Part shown: piece after piece, positions 9,918 to 22,204 of the stretch
Layout: every line of letters starts with the position of its first letter
Position numbering within the stretch: position 1 is the first letter of the stretch
Source of the DNA: Ehretia macrophylla
Taxonomy: Eukaryota > Streptophyta > Magnoliopsida > Boraginales > Ehretiaceae
Assembly (NCBI GenBank): GCA_037974665.1
Contig: CM075767.1
Location: 24,763,498-24,827,497, forward strand
DNA: 64,000 nucleotides
Direction: 5' to 3'
Notes under the pieces: model-generated
Seen by the model: only the letters and a program-made list of their open reading frames with translations
Database searches by the model: none
Told to the model about the DNA's origin: nothing
Position numbers and translations under genes: made by a program

Positions 9918-12213
9918 TGTGACGCTTGAGATTTCTTCTCATATTCATATATAACTGTTGCATATCTCTGTGAGCATTACAATGTGCATTTCTTTTCTTG
10001 ATTATTTGTTTTATTAGTGGTTACTATTCATAAAAAAATCAACTATTTGATTTGCTCGAAATGATATTTTTCCTAGATAGTATAACTTATAAAAGGAATC
10101 AGGAACTTGTAGTTTTGAGCTTTAGAGGTCATGAACACGCGTTAGGAAAATGATTCGTGCTTCGTAAGAATACTGTAACATTGGAATAGTGTTAGAATTC
10201 ATTGGAATAGTGTTAGAATTAAAATAGTTAGCATTTAAAAGAGCTTTTATGCTTAGTTGACCATTATATACTAGTATTTGACTTATAACACTAACACATA
10301 CATATACATATAACACTTAACAACACATATACATACATAATGCTCAAAAAACAAAAGGTTTAATACCCAAAAAGCCCCCCAAACCCGATAGCCCTTAAGA
10401 GAAGAAAAAGAAGAAAAACTTCAACATCAACTCATGCAATTGGTCTATTGGCTTGGTTTGGAAGGTTTTTGGAGCACTTAGGAGTATCAACCACTTGTCT
10501 ACACCTATATATTGTGAGGGAGTTTGCATTTTTTCTCATGTTAAAGTTTATGCCAACTTTTGAAATTTTGAGATTTGTTAGTTATAGCTATTGAATGGCT
10601 TGAATAATGTGATATACATGCTCTACATGCTAGGTATACCTTGTTTGTGATGTGTAGGAACTGATTCCATGGTTGAATACATGTATCGCATGAATAAGAC
10701 AATGAATAGTGACAAAAATTAGGCTTTGGCTTTAGGTTGATATTTGGAACGAATTGATGCTTCATTTAGGTACTCTAGATGAATTTGAAACTAGTCAAAT
10801 GCTCATGTGTAGTCGGTTTGCCCGAAATTAAGTTAAAATGCAAATTAGTTAACTTTTTAAAATGAGGTTTTTCATGAAATGTAATCCGGGCACATTTGGA
10901 CACTTTTGTGCTAGTATGAGCTTGTAGATGTTTGTTATGAGTTTAAATACATGTCTAAGGTTTAATCAAACTAGTTGAAGAATTTGTGGAAAAGAATGTT
11001 ATTTGTCTCTTTTGTGTTCATATAGTTATTTTATGTTTAATGGCTTATGTTTGTTTAATTGCGAGGGTGTCCTACTTTGTCATCCCTCTTATGTGATCTT
11101 TGATATTCTTGTTCTCGTGATCTTGACTCAGGGTTGCGCAACCTTTTCGGACATAGTAGTGTCGAGAAACACGGGCAGCATCGGGCTTCCCATGCTCTCT
11201 CGACTACTATAGTGCCTATTCTCTTTCTCGCTGAGTATACTCTACTACCCCAGAGGCGTGGTTCACCTTGTTGGGGCATATGGACCTACCTTAGGAGAAA
11301 GGGTCGTAGGATCAAGGTACATCCGGAGTACCCCATTTGGAAGAATAAGGGATTTGCCGGCATTTGCTTGAAGATCATGGTTCGTGGTTCGAGATTGAAG
11401 ACAAGGAGTTGAACCGTATCCTTTTATAAAGTGTTTAATTACTTGTTTTAATAGCTTGCTTATTTGTGATATTTATGTGTTATCTTTGTGCATTTCATGA
11501 AAGTATTCCCCGGTATGCTGCATCACCTCCTTCGTTTGACAACATTGTTGCTCACTCCTCATTTAACATGTTTTAGAAGAGCTAGAGGTGAATCCCCAAC
11601 TTGTAGCAGTAGTAGAAGAAGAAGAAAAAGAAGTACAAGTAGATCAGCTTCCGTGACTACTTGTGTGCCAAAGTTGATGTTATGTGCAGTTTATGTGAAA
11701 GACGTTGTTTGTTGTTCTTTTTGAGACCCCTTGGGGTCTTGTATGTATTTCGGGTTAGATTTGGTAGTTGTAGCAAAGTTGTAATCTTGTATGGTTCGAT
11801 AGCAAAGTAGTTGGCGTGTAATAACTGATAATAGACTTTACTGCTTTTGTTGCATGCTTGTGTGCCAAGTAGTTAGAACGGTGAACTTTACTGCTTTTGT
11901 TGCATGCTTGTGTGCCAAGTAGTTAGAACAGTGAGCTTAGCTTTTAAGTATAACTTGTTACTTACAACTTAGAGTTTTAAAGATATAACTTGTATTCTTG
12001 TATGATATATCTTGTTGTTCGAAGGCTCGGATGGCCTTGACGAGTTAGTTGGACAAGTTGTCATTGGAGGATGGGATAACATGAGTTGTAGATTTTAGAT
12101 TGGTGCTTGAATATGGTTATTTGCAAGTACCAGTTAGTCCATAGTACAGAGGAGACTCTGTCCGTGTAACGGGTCCTAACTTGACAGCATGAGGTTGGGT
12201 TCAGGGTGTTACA
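9918..12213 (+). repeat. 5' LTR of the Gypsy element
   Basis: This 2296-bp LTR begins TGTGACGC and ends GTTACA. Against the 3' LTR it lacks about 257 bp after the word TTTGGAC at 10895-10901. The missing part is 20685-20941, bounded by TGGAC on both sides, a microhomology deletion. It also carries a private 50-bp tandem duplication (11835-11934) and a short duplication of a GGAATAGTGTTAG phrase near 10172-10216. Other differences are scattered substitutions, so the insertion is not recent. Confidence 0.93.
11835..11934 (+). repeat. 50-bp tandem duplication private to the 5' LTR
   Basis: Two copies of a unit beginning ACTTTACTGC and ending in GTGA lie at 11835-11884 and 11885-11934. The 3' LTR has a single copy near 21869-21916, so the duplication arose in this LTR after insertion. 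Confidence 0.85.
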
Positions 12214-12219
12214 ATTAAG

Positions 12220-12231
12220 TGGTATCAGAGC
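12220..12231 (+). other. Primer binding site, initiator tRNA-Met type
   Basis: TGGTATCAGAGC lies six bases after the 5' LTR end. It is the standard complement of the plant initiator tRNA-Met 3' end, used to prime minus-strand synthesis. Confidence 0.9.
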
Positions 12232-12539
12232 AATTTGAATGCATAAAGCCGAGTTAAGTTCCTCGGTATGTGGGGTAGAGGTCCTTATATGAAAGTTGAG
12301 TTACGTGACTATATGATTGATAAATTATCTAAGTGAATAATTGTTAAGTGAATAACATGCTAGCATGTAAAAGAAGTGTCCAATGTATGATATTGTGTGA
12401 TTATGAAAGGTTTATAGTTTGATGCGTGACCAGTGCTTGGTATGTTATCTTATGTGCATAAGGTGTTTTAGAATATGAATAGGATATATTTTGTGTGATT
12501 TATTTGCCTATTATAACACTGGACTCTTCTAGTATTGAG

Positions 12540-13770
12540 ATGAGGAGGGGAAGGCCGAGAAGGCAACCAGAGGAAATTTCTAGACAGGATACCTAGGCAG
12601 GATGCTGGGGTAGCCGGGAATGTTCCGCTGGGGCAAAAACCCACAAATGCACAAGTTATGGCCTCAATGGCCACTGCCATTAACACTATCGCTCAGTTTG
12701 TGACTCAACAAGGTCGGGTAGGAGTTAGTAGAGGTAATCCAGCCACTAGAGTAGAGGGTAGTGAGACTACAGGGGGTAATTTGCTTGATAAATTTATGTA
12801 TCACGGAGCATACAGCTTTTATGGGGAACCCGATGACATGAATGCGGAAATGTGGTTGAATAAATTTGAGAAAGTTGTTGTTGTACTTGAGTGTAACGAT
12901 GAGAGAAAGATCAATTATGCTGCATTTTTACTTGAGGGGGACGTCGAGGAGTAGTGGCGTACTATTAGAGAGAAATAGGATACCGAGAGGGTACAACATT
13001 CATGGGCTGACTTTGTTTGGGAATTCAGGGACAAGTATGTATTAGTGGTAGCTTGTGAAAGATGCCAAGAAGAATTCATATATCTGAGGCAGGGAAATGA
13101 TTGTTGATCAATACGAGGCTACATTTACTAGACTTTCCCGCTATGTGCCAGCTTTAGTGCAGCTAGAGGACATGAGGATTCAGAGGTCTATCAGGGGTCT
13201 GAGAGCTGATATTCAGCTTAATTTGTCTTCGTAGGATTATCCTAATTATGTTACGGTAGTTAGGGCCGCATCGAGATTCGAGAAACGCAAGGCAGATTTA
13301 TTGGCAGAGTCTAACTAGCCGAGTAAACGGCAATATCAGTCTCAAAGTTAGGGCTATCAGAGACAGTATCAGCAGCTTGTTCAGGTTCAGCAACAGAGGC
13401 AGACTCAGAGTTATTCGGGACCAGCCCAGACTCAGACATAGACGAGGCCAACTCAGAGCCAGTCACAGAGTCAGACACAGACCCGACCTGTGGCCGCTAA
13501 ATCTTAGCAAGGTAGCACCGCTACATCCACTTACAGAGCCCCTATAGGAGGCACTGCTGCAAGGAAAAACCAGTAGTGCAGTCACTATAATCGTAAGGAC
13601 TACTCATAGGCAGAGTGTTGGCAAATGTTGGGCCCATGCGTTGGTTGTGGTAACAATTAACACAGAGCTAGAGATTGCCCCAGGTTTAAGCAGGGACAGG
13701 GTCAAATATCCGGCCAGAGTGCACAGACTCGAGCATTAGGTGTAGCTGCAGTTCTACGAGGTTAGGCATG
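12540..13770 (+). pseudogene. Gypsy Gag, multiply broken
   Basis: A start at 12540 gives a basic N-terminus (MRRGRPRRQPEE) that hits a stop after 18 codons. The frame 12658-12954 then carries the Gag core (FMYHGAYSFYGEPDDMNAEMWLN, FLLEGDVEE). Downstream bases read as a Gln-rich linker, then a zinc knuckle (CVGCGNN, a stop, HRARDC) near 13636-13680. At least six in-frame stops or shifts are present. The family forms the particle and binds RNA. Confidence 0.8.
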
Positions 13771-14300
13771 AGTATTTGCTTTAGACCAGGAAGAGTTCCC
13801 AGATACGATAATGGTGGTTGAAGCTACTTTTCTTATTAATAATCAACCAGTAATAGTTTTGATTGACACCTGGGCTACACATTCTTTTATCACTCCTATG
13901 TGTGCACAATTTACTGCTTTAAAAGTTGATAAACTGCAATATAAATTTGAAGTAGGAAATCCTATGGGTACAAAGTTTGTTATAGAGTCTGTGTGTAAAA
14001 ACTGTGACATTTGCATTGAGAGGTGCATGTATCCTGTTGACTTGATCATCTTGCCATTCTGAGACTTTGAGGTTATTCTGGGGATGGATTGGTTAGGGTG
14101 GTATTATGCTTACCTGGATTGTAGAAGAAAAATTATGACCCTAGAAATACCTGAACAACCTGCCATTAAAATTGTTGGAAGTCGAAAATCTACTGGAACT
14201 CACATAACTTCTTCCATTAAAGCCACAAAAATGTTGAGTAAAGGTTGTGAAGCATATCTAGCTTATTTAATTAATCAGCCTGGGGATAAACTGTAATTGA
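13771..14300 (+). pseudogene. Gypsy aspartic protease with damaged active site
   Basis: The frame 13811-14062 reads FLINNQPVIVLIDTWATHSFIT. In the family the active site is D-[ST]-G-A-[ST]-H; here the Gly is Trp, which should abolish activity. It is followed by FEVGNPMG and DLIILPF, a stop, then GMDWLGWYYAYLDCRRKIM, the conserved end of the domain. The RT linker follows directly. Confidence 0.85.
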
Positions 14301-15000
14301 ATAAAATGCTTGTTGTAAATGACTTTTCGGGGGTATTTCCTGAGGAATTGCCTGGGTTACCGCCTGACCGAGAAATAGAATTTGTAATTGATTTGTTGCC
14401 AGAAACTAACCCTATTTCTAGAACCCCATATAGAATGGCCCTCCCTAAGTTGTAGGAGTTGAAAATTCAGCTACAAGGCTTACTTGAAAAAAGTTTTATA
14501 CAACCTAGTTCTTCACCGTGGGGTACCACTGTGTTGATTGTAAAGAAGAAAGATAGTTCTTTGCGGTTGTGTATTGATTATCGGGGACTTAATCAAGTGA
14601 CTGTGAAAAATAAGTATGCATTGCCCATGATTGAGGAATTGTTTGATCAGTTGCAATGTGTTGTTGTGTATTATAAATTTGATTTGAGATAGGGCTATTA
14701 TCAGTTGAGAATCCGAAAGGAAGACGTGCCCAGGACTGCTTTCGGAACTAGGTACGACCACTATGAATTTGTTGTATTGGCATTTGGATTGATGAATGCC
14801 CCAGCTGCTTTTATGGACTTGATGCAAAGGGTGTTTAGACCGTACCTTGACCCGTTTTTTGTAATTTTTATTGATGATATATTGGTGTACTCAAAGTCTG
14901 AGGAAGAACATAAAGAACATTTGAGAATTGTATTGCGAACTTTGCAAGAACATAAACTATTTGCTAAATTTAGCAAGTGCGAATTCTTGTTGAAATAGGT
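14301..15000 (+). pseudogene. Gypsy reverse transcriptase
   Basis: The N-terminal part gives FPEELPGLPPDREIEF and NPISRTPYRMA. The palm then reads [36 protein letters not shown], a TAG after YYKFDLR at about 14690, then [25 protein letters not shown] and the catalytic [15 protein letters not shown] near 14865-14905. A second TAG lies at 14996-14998. The YxDD-type box (IDD) is intact but the frame is not. Confidence 0.92.
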
Positions 15001-15766
15001 AGCCTTTTTAGGTCATATAATCTCATAGGAAGGGATTTCTGTTGATCCTGCGAAAATTGAGTTGGTGATATCATGGAAAAGACCCGAAACTGTTACAAAG
15101 ATCTGTAGTTTCTTGGGGTTGGCTGGTTATTACCAGAGGTTTGTCAAGGACTTTTCTAAAATTGCTGGACCATTGACTTCTTTAACTCAAAACAAAATTG
15201 TGTATAATTGGGATGATAGATGTAAAACGAGTTTTTAGGAACTGAAGAAGAGGCTTACTACTGCTCCTATCCTTGCACTGCTTGAGGGAACGGATAATCT
15301 GGTGATTTATAGTGATGCTTTGAAAGAAGGTTTGGGTTACGTTCTTATGCAAAATGGTAAGGTGATAGCCTATGTCTCGAGAAAATTGAAGCTCTATGAA
15401 CTTAATTATCTTACACATGATCTTAAGCTTGCTGCTGTTGTCTTTGCTTTAAAGAAGTGGCGATATTACTTGTGGGGTAATAAATTTGAAATATTTACTG
15501 ATCATAAAAGCTTGAAGTATCTATTTTCTCATAAAGATTTAAACATGAGGCAAAGGTGTTGGCTGGAGTTGTTGAATGACTATAACTGTACCATTAGCTA
15601 CTTGCCATGTAAAGCTAACACTGTTGCAGATGCATTAAGCCAAAAGGCTATTGTAGCTAGTTTGATCATAAAGAACTGGGAGGCTGTAGAAGAGTTGTGT
15701 TTGTGGAAACCGAAGACTTCAGAAATAGGTATTCAGTTTACAAATTCAGTCTTTACTATTATCTAG
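15001..15766 (+). pseudogene. Gypsy RNase H
   Basis: After FLGHIIS and [14 protein letters not shown] (the RT connection region) comes RNase H: LVIYSDALKEGLGYVLMQ (first Asp), YLTHDLKLAAVVFALKKWRYYLWG (the usual E of THDLELAAV is K), FEIFTDHKSLKYLF, and YLPCKANTVADALSQK. The Glu-to-Lys change at the second catalytic position and upstream stops indicate loss of function. Ends at TAG 15764-15766. Confidence 0.9.
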
Positions 15767-16098
15767 AATCAGGGAAGCACAACAATTTGATCCTCAGCTA
15801 TTGATGATTCTAGAGAAGTCAAAAGGGGAAGAGTCCGATTTCAAGCTGCATGATTATGGTTTACTCAGGTATAAAAATAGAATTTGCATTCCTGGTAGTT
15901 CAGCTATAAAGAATGAAATTATTGTAGAGGCACGTAGTACTAAATACACTATCTACCCTGGTAGTACCAAGATGTACAAGGAGTTGAAACAAAGATTCTG
16001 GCGGAATAATATGAAGAGGGAAATAACAGATTATGTGGCTAAATGTCTAACTTGTCAAAAGGTTAAAGCTGAACATCAAAAACCTATGGGATTGTTGC
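15767..16098 (+). pseudogene. Gypsy integrase zinc-finger part, cut by a solo LTR
   Basis: The read contains the H2C2-type integrase N-terminus: LLRYKNRICIPG, YTIYPGSTKMYKELKQRFW (the usual H of 'HPG' is Y) and YVAKCLTCQKVKAEHQKP, with both Cys residues of C-x2-C present. The read stops at 16098, where the solo LTR begins after the target word GTTGC, and resumes at 18604. Confidence 0.9.
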
Positions 16099-18603
16099 TG
16101 TAACGCCCCGATCCCTCACGAGACCGGAGGCTCTAATAACCATGCTATTCTCAACCCAATACCAAACCCGGTCACAAAATTTTAGGGGAAAAACGGACAG
16201 AGTTTCCCCTGTACTATGGACATTCTGAAAACCTGTAAATTCTCAAATAAGGTAACTACAAGGTAAACAAACTTTTCATGGCTAAATATTTAAAGATTCA
16301 CGGCCATCCGAGCCTTGAAGCAAACAACAGTTCCAAAACCACACAAACATGCAAGTAACTTGTTTATAATATAGTCTAATAACCATGCCATTATAGGATA
16401 ACATTAAAACATACTTAGAGATAAAACATTCTACACTAAGCCATTCACTCCCAAGCATGCAAAGCAACTAGAAATAGAAATATAAGTTATTACAAGCCAT
16501 AGAATTACCACTGCTACTACATTATCAGACTTCCAGCTTACATATTACTCAAATACATACATGAGCTTTAAGGCCCCAAAATAGATTATACATAGGACAA
16601 CAAATTCTTCACATAGCAACCAGAAAGCATATCCACCTCAGACAAATATCACACAGTAGCTAAGGCAACTCCACCAACTGTGCCACCTGAAACATGTTAG
16701 CGAGGTATGAGCAACCACTGTTGCCCAGTGAGGGATATAGTCCCGGGGCGTGCAATGCAACAGATAATACAGTTATACAACAATATCACTTAGACAATTT
16801 AAGAAGCAATGATAACATAAGTAACCACACATTTAAAAGGATACATTTCACACAATCCCCTATACACCAATCTTCACTGGTCTTCATTCACGATCCACGA
16901 ACTACGAGCACGATCACGATAAGCCGGCATAACCCCAAACACTCCAGTGGGTGTACTCCGGATGTACCCCGATAATCCTACGACCCAACATCCCCTGGCA
17001 ATCTCCGGACCAGGCGAATGAGGGACTAGGGTACGGAGTTTGAATATCCACCGGCAAGCCCTCTGCCGCCCAGCCGATATTCAACACATCCGCCCCTGAC
17101 ACTATGGTTGCGCAACCACGATGCAATGCACTTAACGATGGCAAGTTAATAGCAATAATATAAGCATTAACACATATGAGGATCAACAAAGTAGGTTGAC
17201 CTCGAGGCAATTAGCATAGAAGCAATTATAGAAGCTAATAAGCAGTTTACAAAGGAACATATACAAAATAAGCATAGAATCATACCAAAAGCTCCAAATC
17301 GACTTGAAACCACATATAAACACTTAAGGAGTCATGCCATAGGTTTAGAAGTGTGAGTCAACTGAAATTGCACCTAAACCCCATTGTTTTTCAAACTATT
17401 TCTCTTCCAAACCAAGGTTAATGATTCCATTTTCAAAGGAAACTCTCCCAACCTTCTAACTAACCCTCAAGGTACCCTCTCAACCCTCTAACTCATTCAA
17501 ATGGCTGCGATTACCCCGAAAGCCCCAAATTCCCTCTTATGGCTTTAAACTACACATACAATGTCCGGGCTTCAAACAAAGGATATCAAGGCTTCTATAG
17601 CACCTAGGTAGCCTAAGGAAACTAGAATTGAAGCCCGAATTCACCCGGATTCGCATTAACCCCGAAAGCCCCAAATTAAAGTCGACTATTTTACATTTTT
17701 AGTGATTTAAGGACAATGCAAGTGCACGGGGCTATTAGATTACCTTCACTAGCACCTAAGGCATCTATTAGAAGCCTTTAATCAAGCTAATTCGAGCAAT
17801 TACGCAAAACCCTAGAAAAATGTCACTATTCACCCTAAAAATCAAACTAACGATTCTAACCGTTTAAATTGCGAAACGATGGCTCAAATATGTTCTCTAG
17901 CACTCATATACAAGGTATAATAGCATAGATAATCAATACAATAGCATTTGAACACATTTTCAACAAATCAAGAAAATAGCAACTATTTTAAAATGCGAAA
18001 ATAAGCCGTGAAATCCCTCACCAATGCGCGTAGGAGCTCCTAGGAGGCTAGTAGACACCCTAAACCACTTGCACCTAGCTTGGCTTGGCTTGGAATGAGG
18101 ATTTGTTGAGCAAAAAAACTCTATTTCTTCTCCTATGCAATTCTCGGATTTGCTACAGTGTTTTCAGCATGCTCTTTTTTTTTTGTTTTTTGTTTTGCTA
18201 AGTTATGAGCTAATGTGTGTGTTGTGTGAGTTATATATTAAATGGGGCTAAGTTGCTTGCTTAAATGGTTCACTAAATGCGCTTAGTTAGCTTAAAACGA
18301 GCCTAGATAGTAAAATGAATGCTAGCTAATTCATTCCCTAAGTTATGTTACGTAACACTATTCATTCAACTACAAAAATTATTTTCTAAACGAGCTCTCC
18401 TATCGCCTCTAGCTCAATTGCACATTTTTCCCACTACTTTAACAATTAATATGATTTAATAAAAATACTAATTAACTAATAGACTGCAGTTTAAAAACGG
18501 AGTAAATAGTAATTTAAGAAGACAATTAATAAGGCATAGAAAGAGGTGCGCAAATAAAGGATGCAACAGTAATTGAATGCATGGCTAAATCTCGGACGTC
18601 ACA
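16099..18603 (-). mobile_element. Solo LTR (Gypsy type, reversed) nested in the Gypsy integrase
   Basis: This 2505-bp insertion is bounded by TGTAACGCCCC and GACGTCACA and flanked by GTTGC on both sides (16094-16098 and 18604-18608). Read in reverse it starts TGTGACGTCCGAGATTT and ends ATCGGGGCGTTACA, close to the ends of the host element LTR (TGTGACGCTTGAGATTT and TTCGGGGCGTTACA). An internal phrase at 16920-17000 (CCGGATGTACCCCGAT) also matches the host LTR reversed. It has no primer site, purine tract or coding region, so it is a solo LTR of a related family. This is the third and youngest level of the nest. Confidence 0.92.
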
Positions 18604-19240
18604 GTTGCAACCATTGGAGATTCCTGTGTAGAAATATGATTATGTTACTATGGATTTTGTGTCTGATTTGCCGAGATCACTGCGAGGTAATGATTCTGTA
18701 TAGGTTGTGGTTGATAGATTAACGAAGACTTCACATTTCATTGCTACAAAGAAGATGGACAATCTTGATAAACTAGCTGAGCTATATGTTGAAAACATTG
18801 TAAGATTGCACCGGGCTCCAACTAGTATAGTGTCAAACAGAGATCCCAGATTCACATATCAGTTTTGGCAGAAACTACAAAAGACTTTAGGGACCAATTT
18901 GAGCTTTAGCAAAACATATCACCCATAGACAGATGGCCAGTCTAAAAGGACTATCGAGATATTGGAAGACATGTTGCGAGCTTGCATTTTAGATTTCGCT
19001 AAAAGTTGGGAAAGGTATTTGCCGCTGGCAGAATTTGTATATAATAACAATTATCAGTCTACCATTTGTATGGCATCGTACGAGACACTTTACAGGTGGA
19101 AATGTAAATCCCTGTTGTATTGGGATGAGGTAGGAGAAATAAAAACTGTTGACCTAGCTATTCTACCTGAAATGATAAAAATGGTTGACAATGTGAAACT
19201 TATTAAAAAGAGAATGCTTACAGCTCAGAGCTGACAGAAG
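18604..19240 (+). pseudogene. Gypsy integrase catalytic core
   Basis: This continues the domain cut at 16098. It reads YVTMDFVSDLPRSLRG (first Asp), a stop, VVVDRLTKTSHFIATKK, IVSNRDPRFTYQFW (second Asp), a stop, [19 protein letters not shown], and [17 protein letters not shown]. In the family the third catalytic residue is the Glu of GQSERT; here it is Lys (QSKRT), so the active site is broken in addition to the stops. Confidence 0.92.
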
Positions 19241-19669
19241 AATTATGCTGATAGATGCTGTCGTGACTTGACGTTCACAGTAGGTGATCATGTGTTCCTG
19301 AAAGTCTCTCCGCATAAAGGTCTGATTTGTCATGGAAAGGGAAGTAAGCTCAGTCCTAGATATGTGGAATCGTTTAAGATTATCAAAACGGTTGTTCATT
19401 TGGCTTACAGGTTGGCACTACCTCCGAGTTTGGGTAAAGTACAAGATGTGTTCCATGTGTCGTTATTGAGGAAGTATCAGCCAGATCCGTCGCACATTCT
19501 AGAGCCGGAACCGTTGGAGATCAGTGAGACTCTGACTTATGAAGAGAAGCCACTTCGGGTTGTTGATAGAAAGGTTCAGGAGCTTAGAACTAAAAGTATT
19601 CTAATGGGAAAGGTTCTTTGGGATCATCATGGAGTCGAGGATGCCACTCAGAGCGGGAGGAGCAGATGA
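19241..19669 (+). pseudogene. Gypsy integrase C-terminus with chromodomain
   Basis: The frame 19268-19669 encodes FTVGDHVFLKVSPHKG and LSPRYVESFKIIKTV (the GPY/F-like module), FHVSLLRKYQPDPSH, and then YEEKPLRVVDRKVQELRTKS and KVLWDHHGVEDATQ. The last block is the chromodomain found at the end of plant chromovirus integrases, thought to guide insertion into heterochromatin. The normal W of 'ATWE' is missing after EDATQ. The stop TGA at 19667-19669 precedes the purine tract by about 60 bases. Confidence 0.88.
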
Positions 19670-19730
19670 GAGATAGATATCTCGAACTGTTTGCCGAATC
19701 ATGTAAGAATTGCGTGGACGTAATTAGTTT

Positions 19731-19743
19731 AAGGGATAGAGGA
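19731..19743 (+). other. Polypurine tract of the Gypsy element
   Basis: AAGGGATAGAGGA lies directly before the 3' LTR start. It is pure purine except for one T. Confidence 0.85.
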
Positions 19744-22199
19744 TATGACGCCTGAGATTTCTTCTCACATTCATACATAACTGTTGCATATCTCTATGAG
19801 TATTACAATGTACATTTCTTTTCTTGATTATTTGATTTATTAGTGATTACTATTCATAAAAAAATCAACTGTCTATTTTGTTCGAAATGATTTTTTTCCT
19901 AGATAGTATAACTTATAAAAGGAATCGAAAACTTGTGGTTTTGAGCTTTGGAGGTCGTGAACATGTGTTAGGAAAATGATTTGTGCTTCGTAGGAATAGT
20001 GTAACATTGGAATAGTGTTAGAATTAAAATAGTTAGCATTTAAAAGAGCTTTTATGCTCAATTGACCATTATATACTAGTATTTGACTTATAACACTAAC
20101 ACATACATATACATATAACACTTAACAACACATATACATACATAATGCTCAAAAAATAAAAGATTTAATACCCAAAAAGCCCCTCCCCAAACCCGATAGC
20201 CCTTAGGAGAAGAAAAACTTCAATTGGTCTCTTGGCTTGGTTTGGAAGGTTTTTGGAGCACTTAAGAGTATCAACCACTTGTCTACACCTATATATTGTG
20301 AGGGAGTTTGCATTTTTTCTCATTTTAAAGTTTATGCCAACTTTTGAAATTTTGAGATTTGTTAGTTATAGCTATTGAATGACTTGAATAATGTGATGTA
20401 CATGCTCTAAATGCTAGGTATACCTTGTTTGTAATGTGTAGGAACTTATTCCATGGTTGAATGCATGTATCACACGAAGGAGACAATGAATAGTGACAAA
20501 AATTAGGGGTTGGCTTTAGGTTGATATTTGGAACAAATTGATGCGTTATTTAGGTACTCTAGATTTATTTGAAACTAGTAAATGCTCACGTGTAGTTGAT
20601 TTGCCCGAAATTAAGTTAAAATGCAAATTAGTTAACTTTTTAAAAGGAAATTTTTCATGAAACGTAAACCGGGCACATTTGGACTTTAGATTAGGTATCC
20701 TTGGGGCGTGGAAGCACTTTTGGTGCTTTCGTTAAATTGGGATACGGATAGGGTAGTTGTAGTTAAAACCTACTTGGGCCCTTCCCGAGTTTTTGTTCCC
20801 AAAGTGGGTTTTCAGGACTTAGATAGGTATATTTTGGCATCCTTAGGAATGTAATATGATTGGGTTAAAGATTTGGGGCCTTAAATTTCGTAAAGAGGAA
20901 GAATTGCATAGTTATCAAAGGGGAAAATGGGAGAAATGGACACTTTTGTGCTGGTATGAGCTTGTAGATGTTTGTTATGAGTTTAAATGCATGTCTAAGG
21001 TTTAATCAAACTAGTTGAAGAGTTTGTGGAAAAGAATGTTATTTGTCTCTTTTGTGTTCATACAGTTATTTCATGTTTAATGGCTTATATGTGTTTAATT
21101 GCGAGGGCGGCCTACTTTGTTGACCCTCTTATGTGATCTTTGATATTTTTGGTTCTTGTGATCTTGACTCAGGTTTGCACAAACTTTTTGGACATGGTAG
21201 TGTCGAGAAACACATGCGACATCAGGCTTGTCGTGCTCCCTGGACTACCATGTTGCCTATTCCCTTTCTCGTTGAGTATACTCTACTACCCTAGATGTAT
21301 GGTTCACCTCGTTGGGGCATATGGACCTACCTCAGGAGAAAGGGTCGTCGGATCGAGGTACATCCTGAATACTCCATTTGGAAGAATAAGGGATATCCCG
21401 GCATTTGCTTGAATCGTGGTTCGAGATTGAAGACAAGGAGTTGAACCGTATCCTTTTATAAAGTGTTTAATTACTTGTTTCAATAGCTTGCTTATTTGTG
21501 ATATTTATGTGTTATCTTTGTGAATTTCATGAAAGCATTCCTCGGTATGCCGCATCACCTCTCTCGCTGGACAACATTGTTGATCACTCCTCATTTAACA
21601 TGTTTCAGGAGAGGCTAAGGTGACTCCTCAGCTTGTAGTAGTAGTAGTAGAAGAAGAAAAATAAGTACAAGTAGATTAGCTTTCGTGACTACTTGTGTGC
21701 TGAGGTTGATGTTATGTGCAGCTTATGTGAAAGACGTTGTTTGTTGTTCTTTTTAAGACCCCCTTGTGGTCTTGTATGTATTTTGGGTTAGATTTGGTAG
21801 TTGTAGCAAAGTTGTAATCTTGTATGGTTCGATAGCAAAGTAGTTGGCATGTAATAACTGATAATAGACTTTACTGCTTTTATTGCATGCTTGTGTGCCA
21901 AGTAGTTAGAATGGTGAACTTAGCTTTTAAGTATAACTTGTTACTTACAACTTAGAATTTTAAGGATATAACTTGTATGCTTGTATGATATATCTTGTTG
22001 TTCGAAGACTCGGATAGCCTTGAGGAGTTAGTTGGACATGTTGTCATTGGAGGATGGGATAGCATGAGTTGTGGATTGTAGATTGGTGCTTGAATGTGGT
22101 TATTCGCAGGTACCAGTTAGTCCACGGTACAGAAGAGACTCTGTCTGTGTAACGGGTCCGGACTTGACCTATAGCGTGGGGTTGGTTCGGGGCGTTACA
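19744..22199 (+). repeat. 3' LTR of the Gypsy element
   Basis: This 2456-bp LTR starts TATGACGCC (a G-to-A change from TGTGACGC) and ends GGGGCGTTACA, followed by the target duplication TGGAC. It keeps the 257-bp segment (20685-20941) lost from the 5' LTR, so it is the better copy. The last 110 bases match, reversed, the sequence starting at 63361. Confidence 0.93.
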
Positions 22200-22204
22200 T
22201 GGAC

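Larger units (their letters stand above)
9918..22199 (+). mobile_element. Full-length nested Gypsy chromovirus (Tekay/Del-like)
   Basis: This 12,282-bp plus-strand element is flanked by identical 5-bp target duplications TGGAC (9913-9917 and 22200-22204) inside a Copia integrase. It has a 5' LTR 9918-12213, iMet-type primer site, Gag, protease, RT, RNase H, integrase, chromodomain, purine tract and 3' LTR 19744-22199. RT precedes integrase (Gypsy order), and a chromodomain follows integrase, so it is a chromovirus. LTRs over 2 kb suggest the Tekay/Del lineage. Many stops and an internal solo-LTR insertion (16099-18603) make it dead. Confidence 0.95.
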
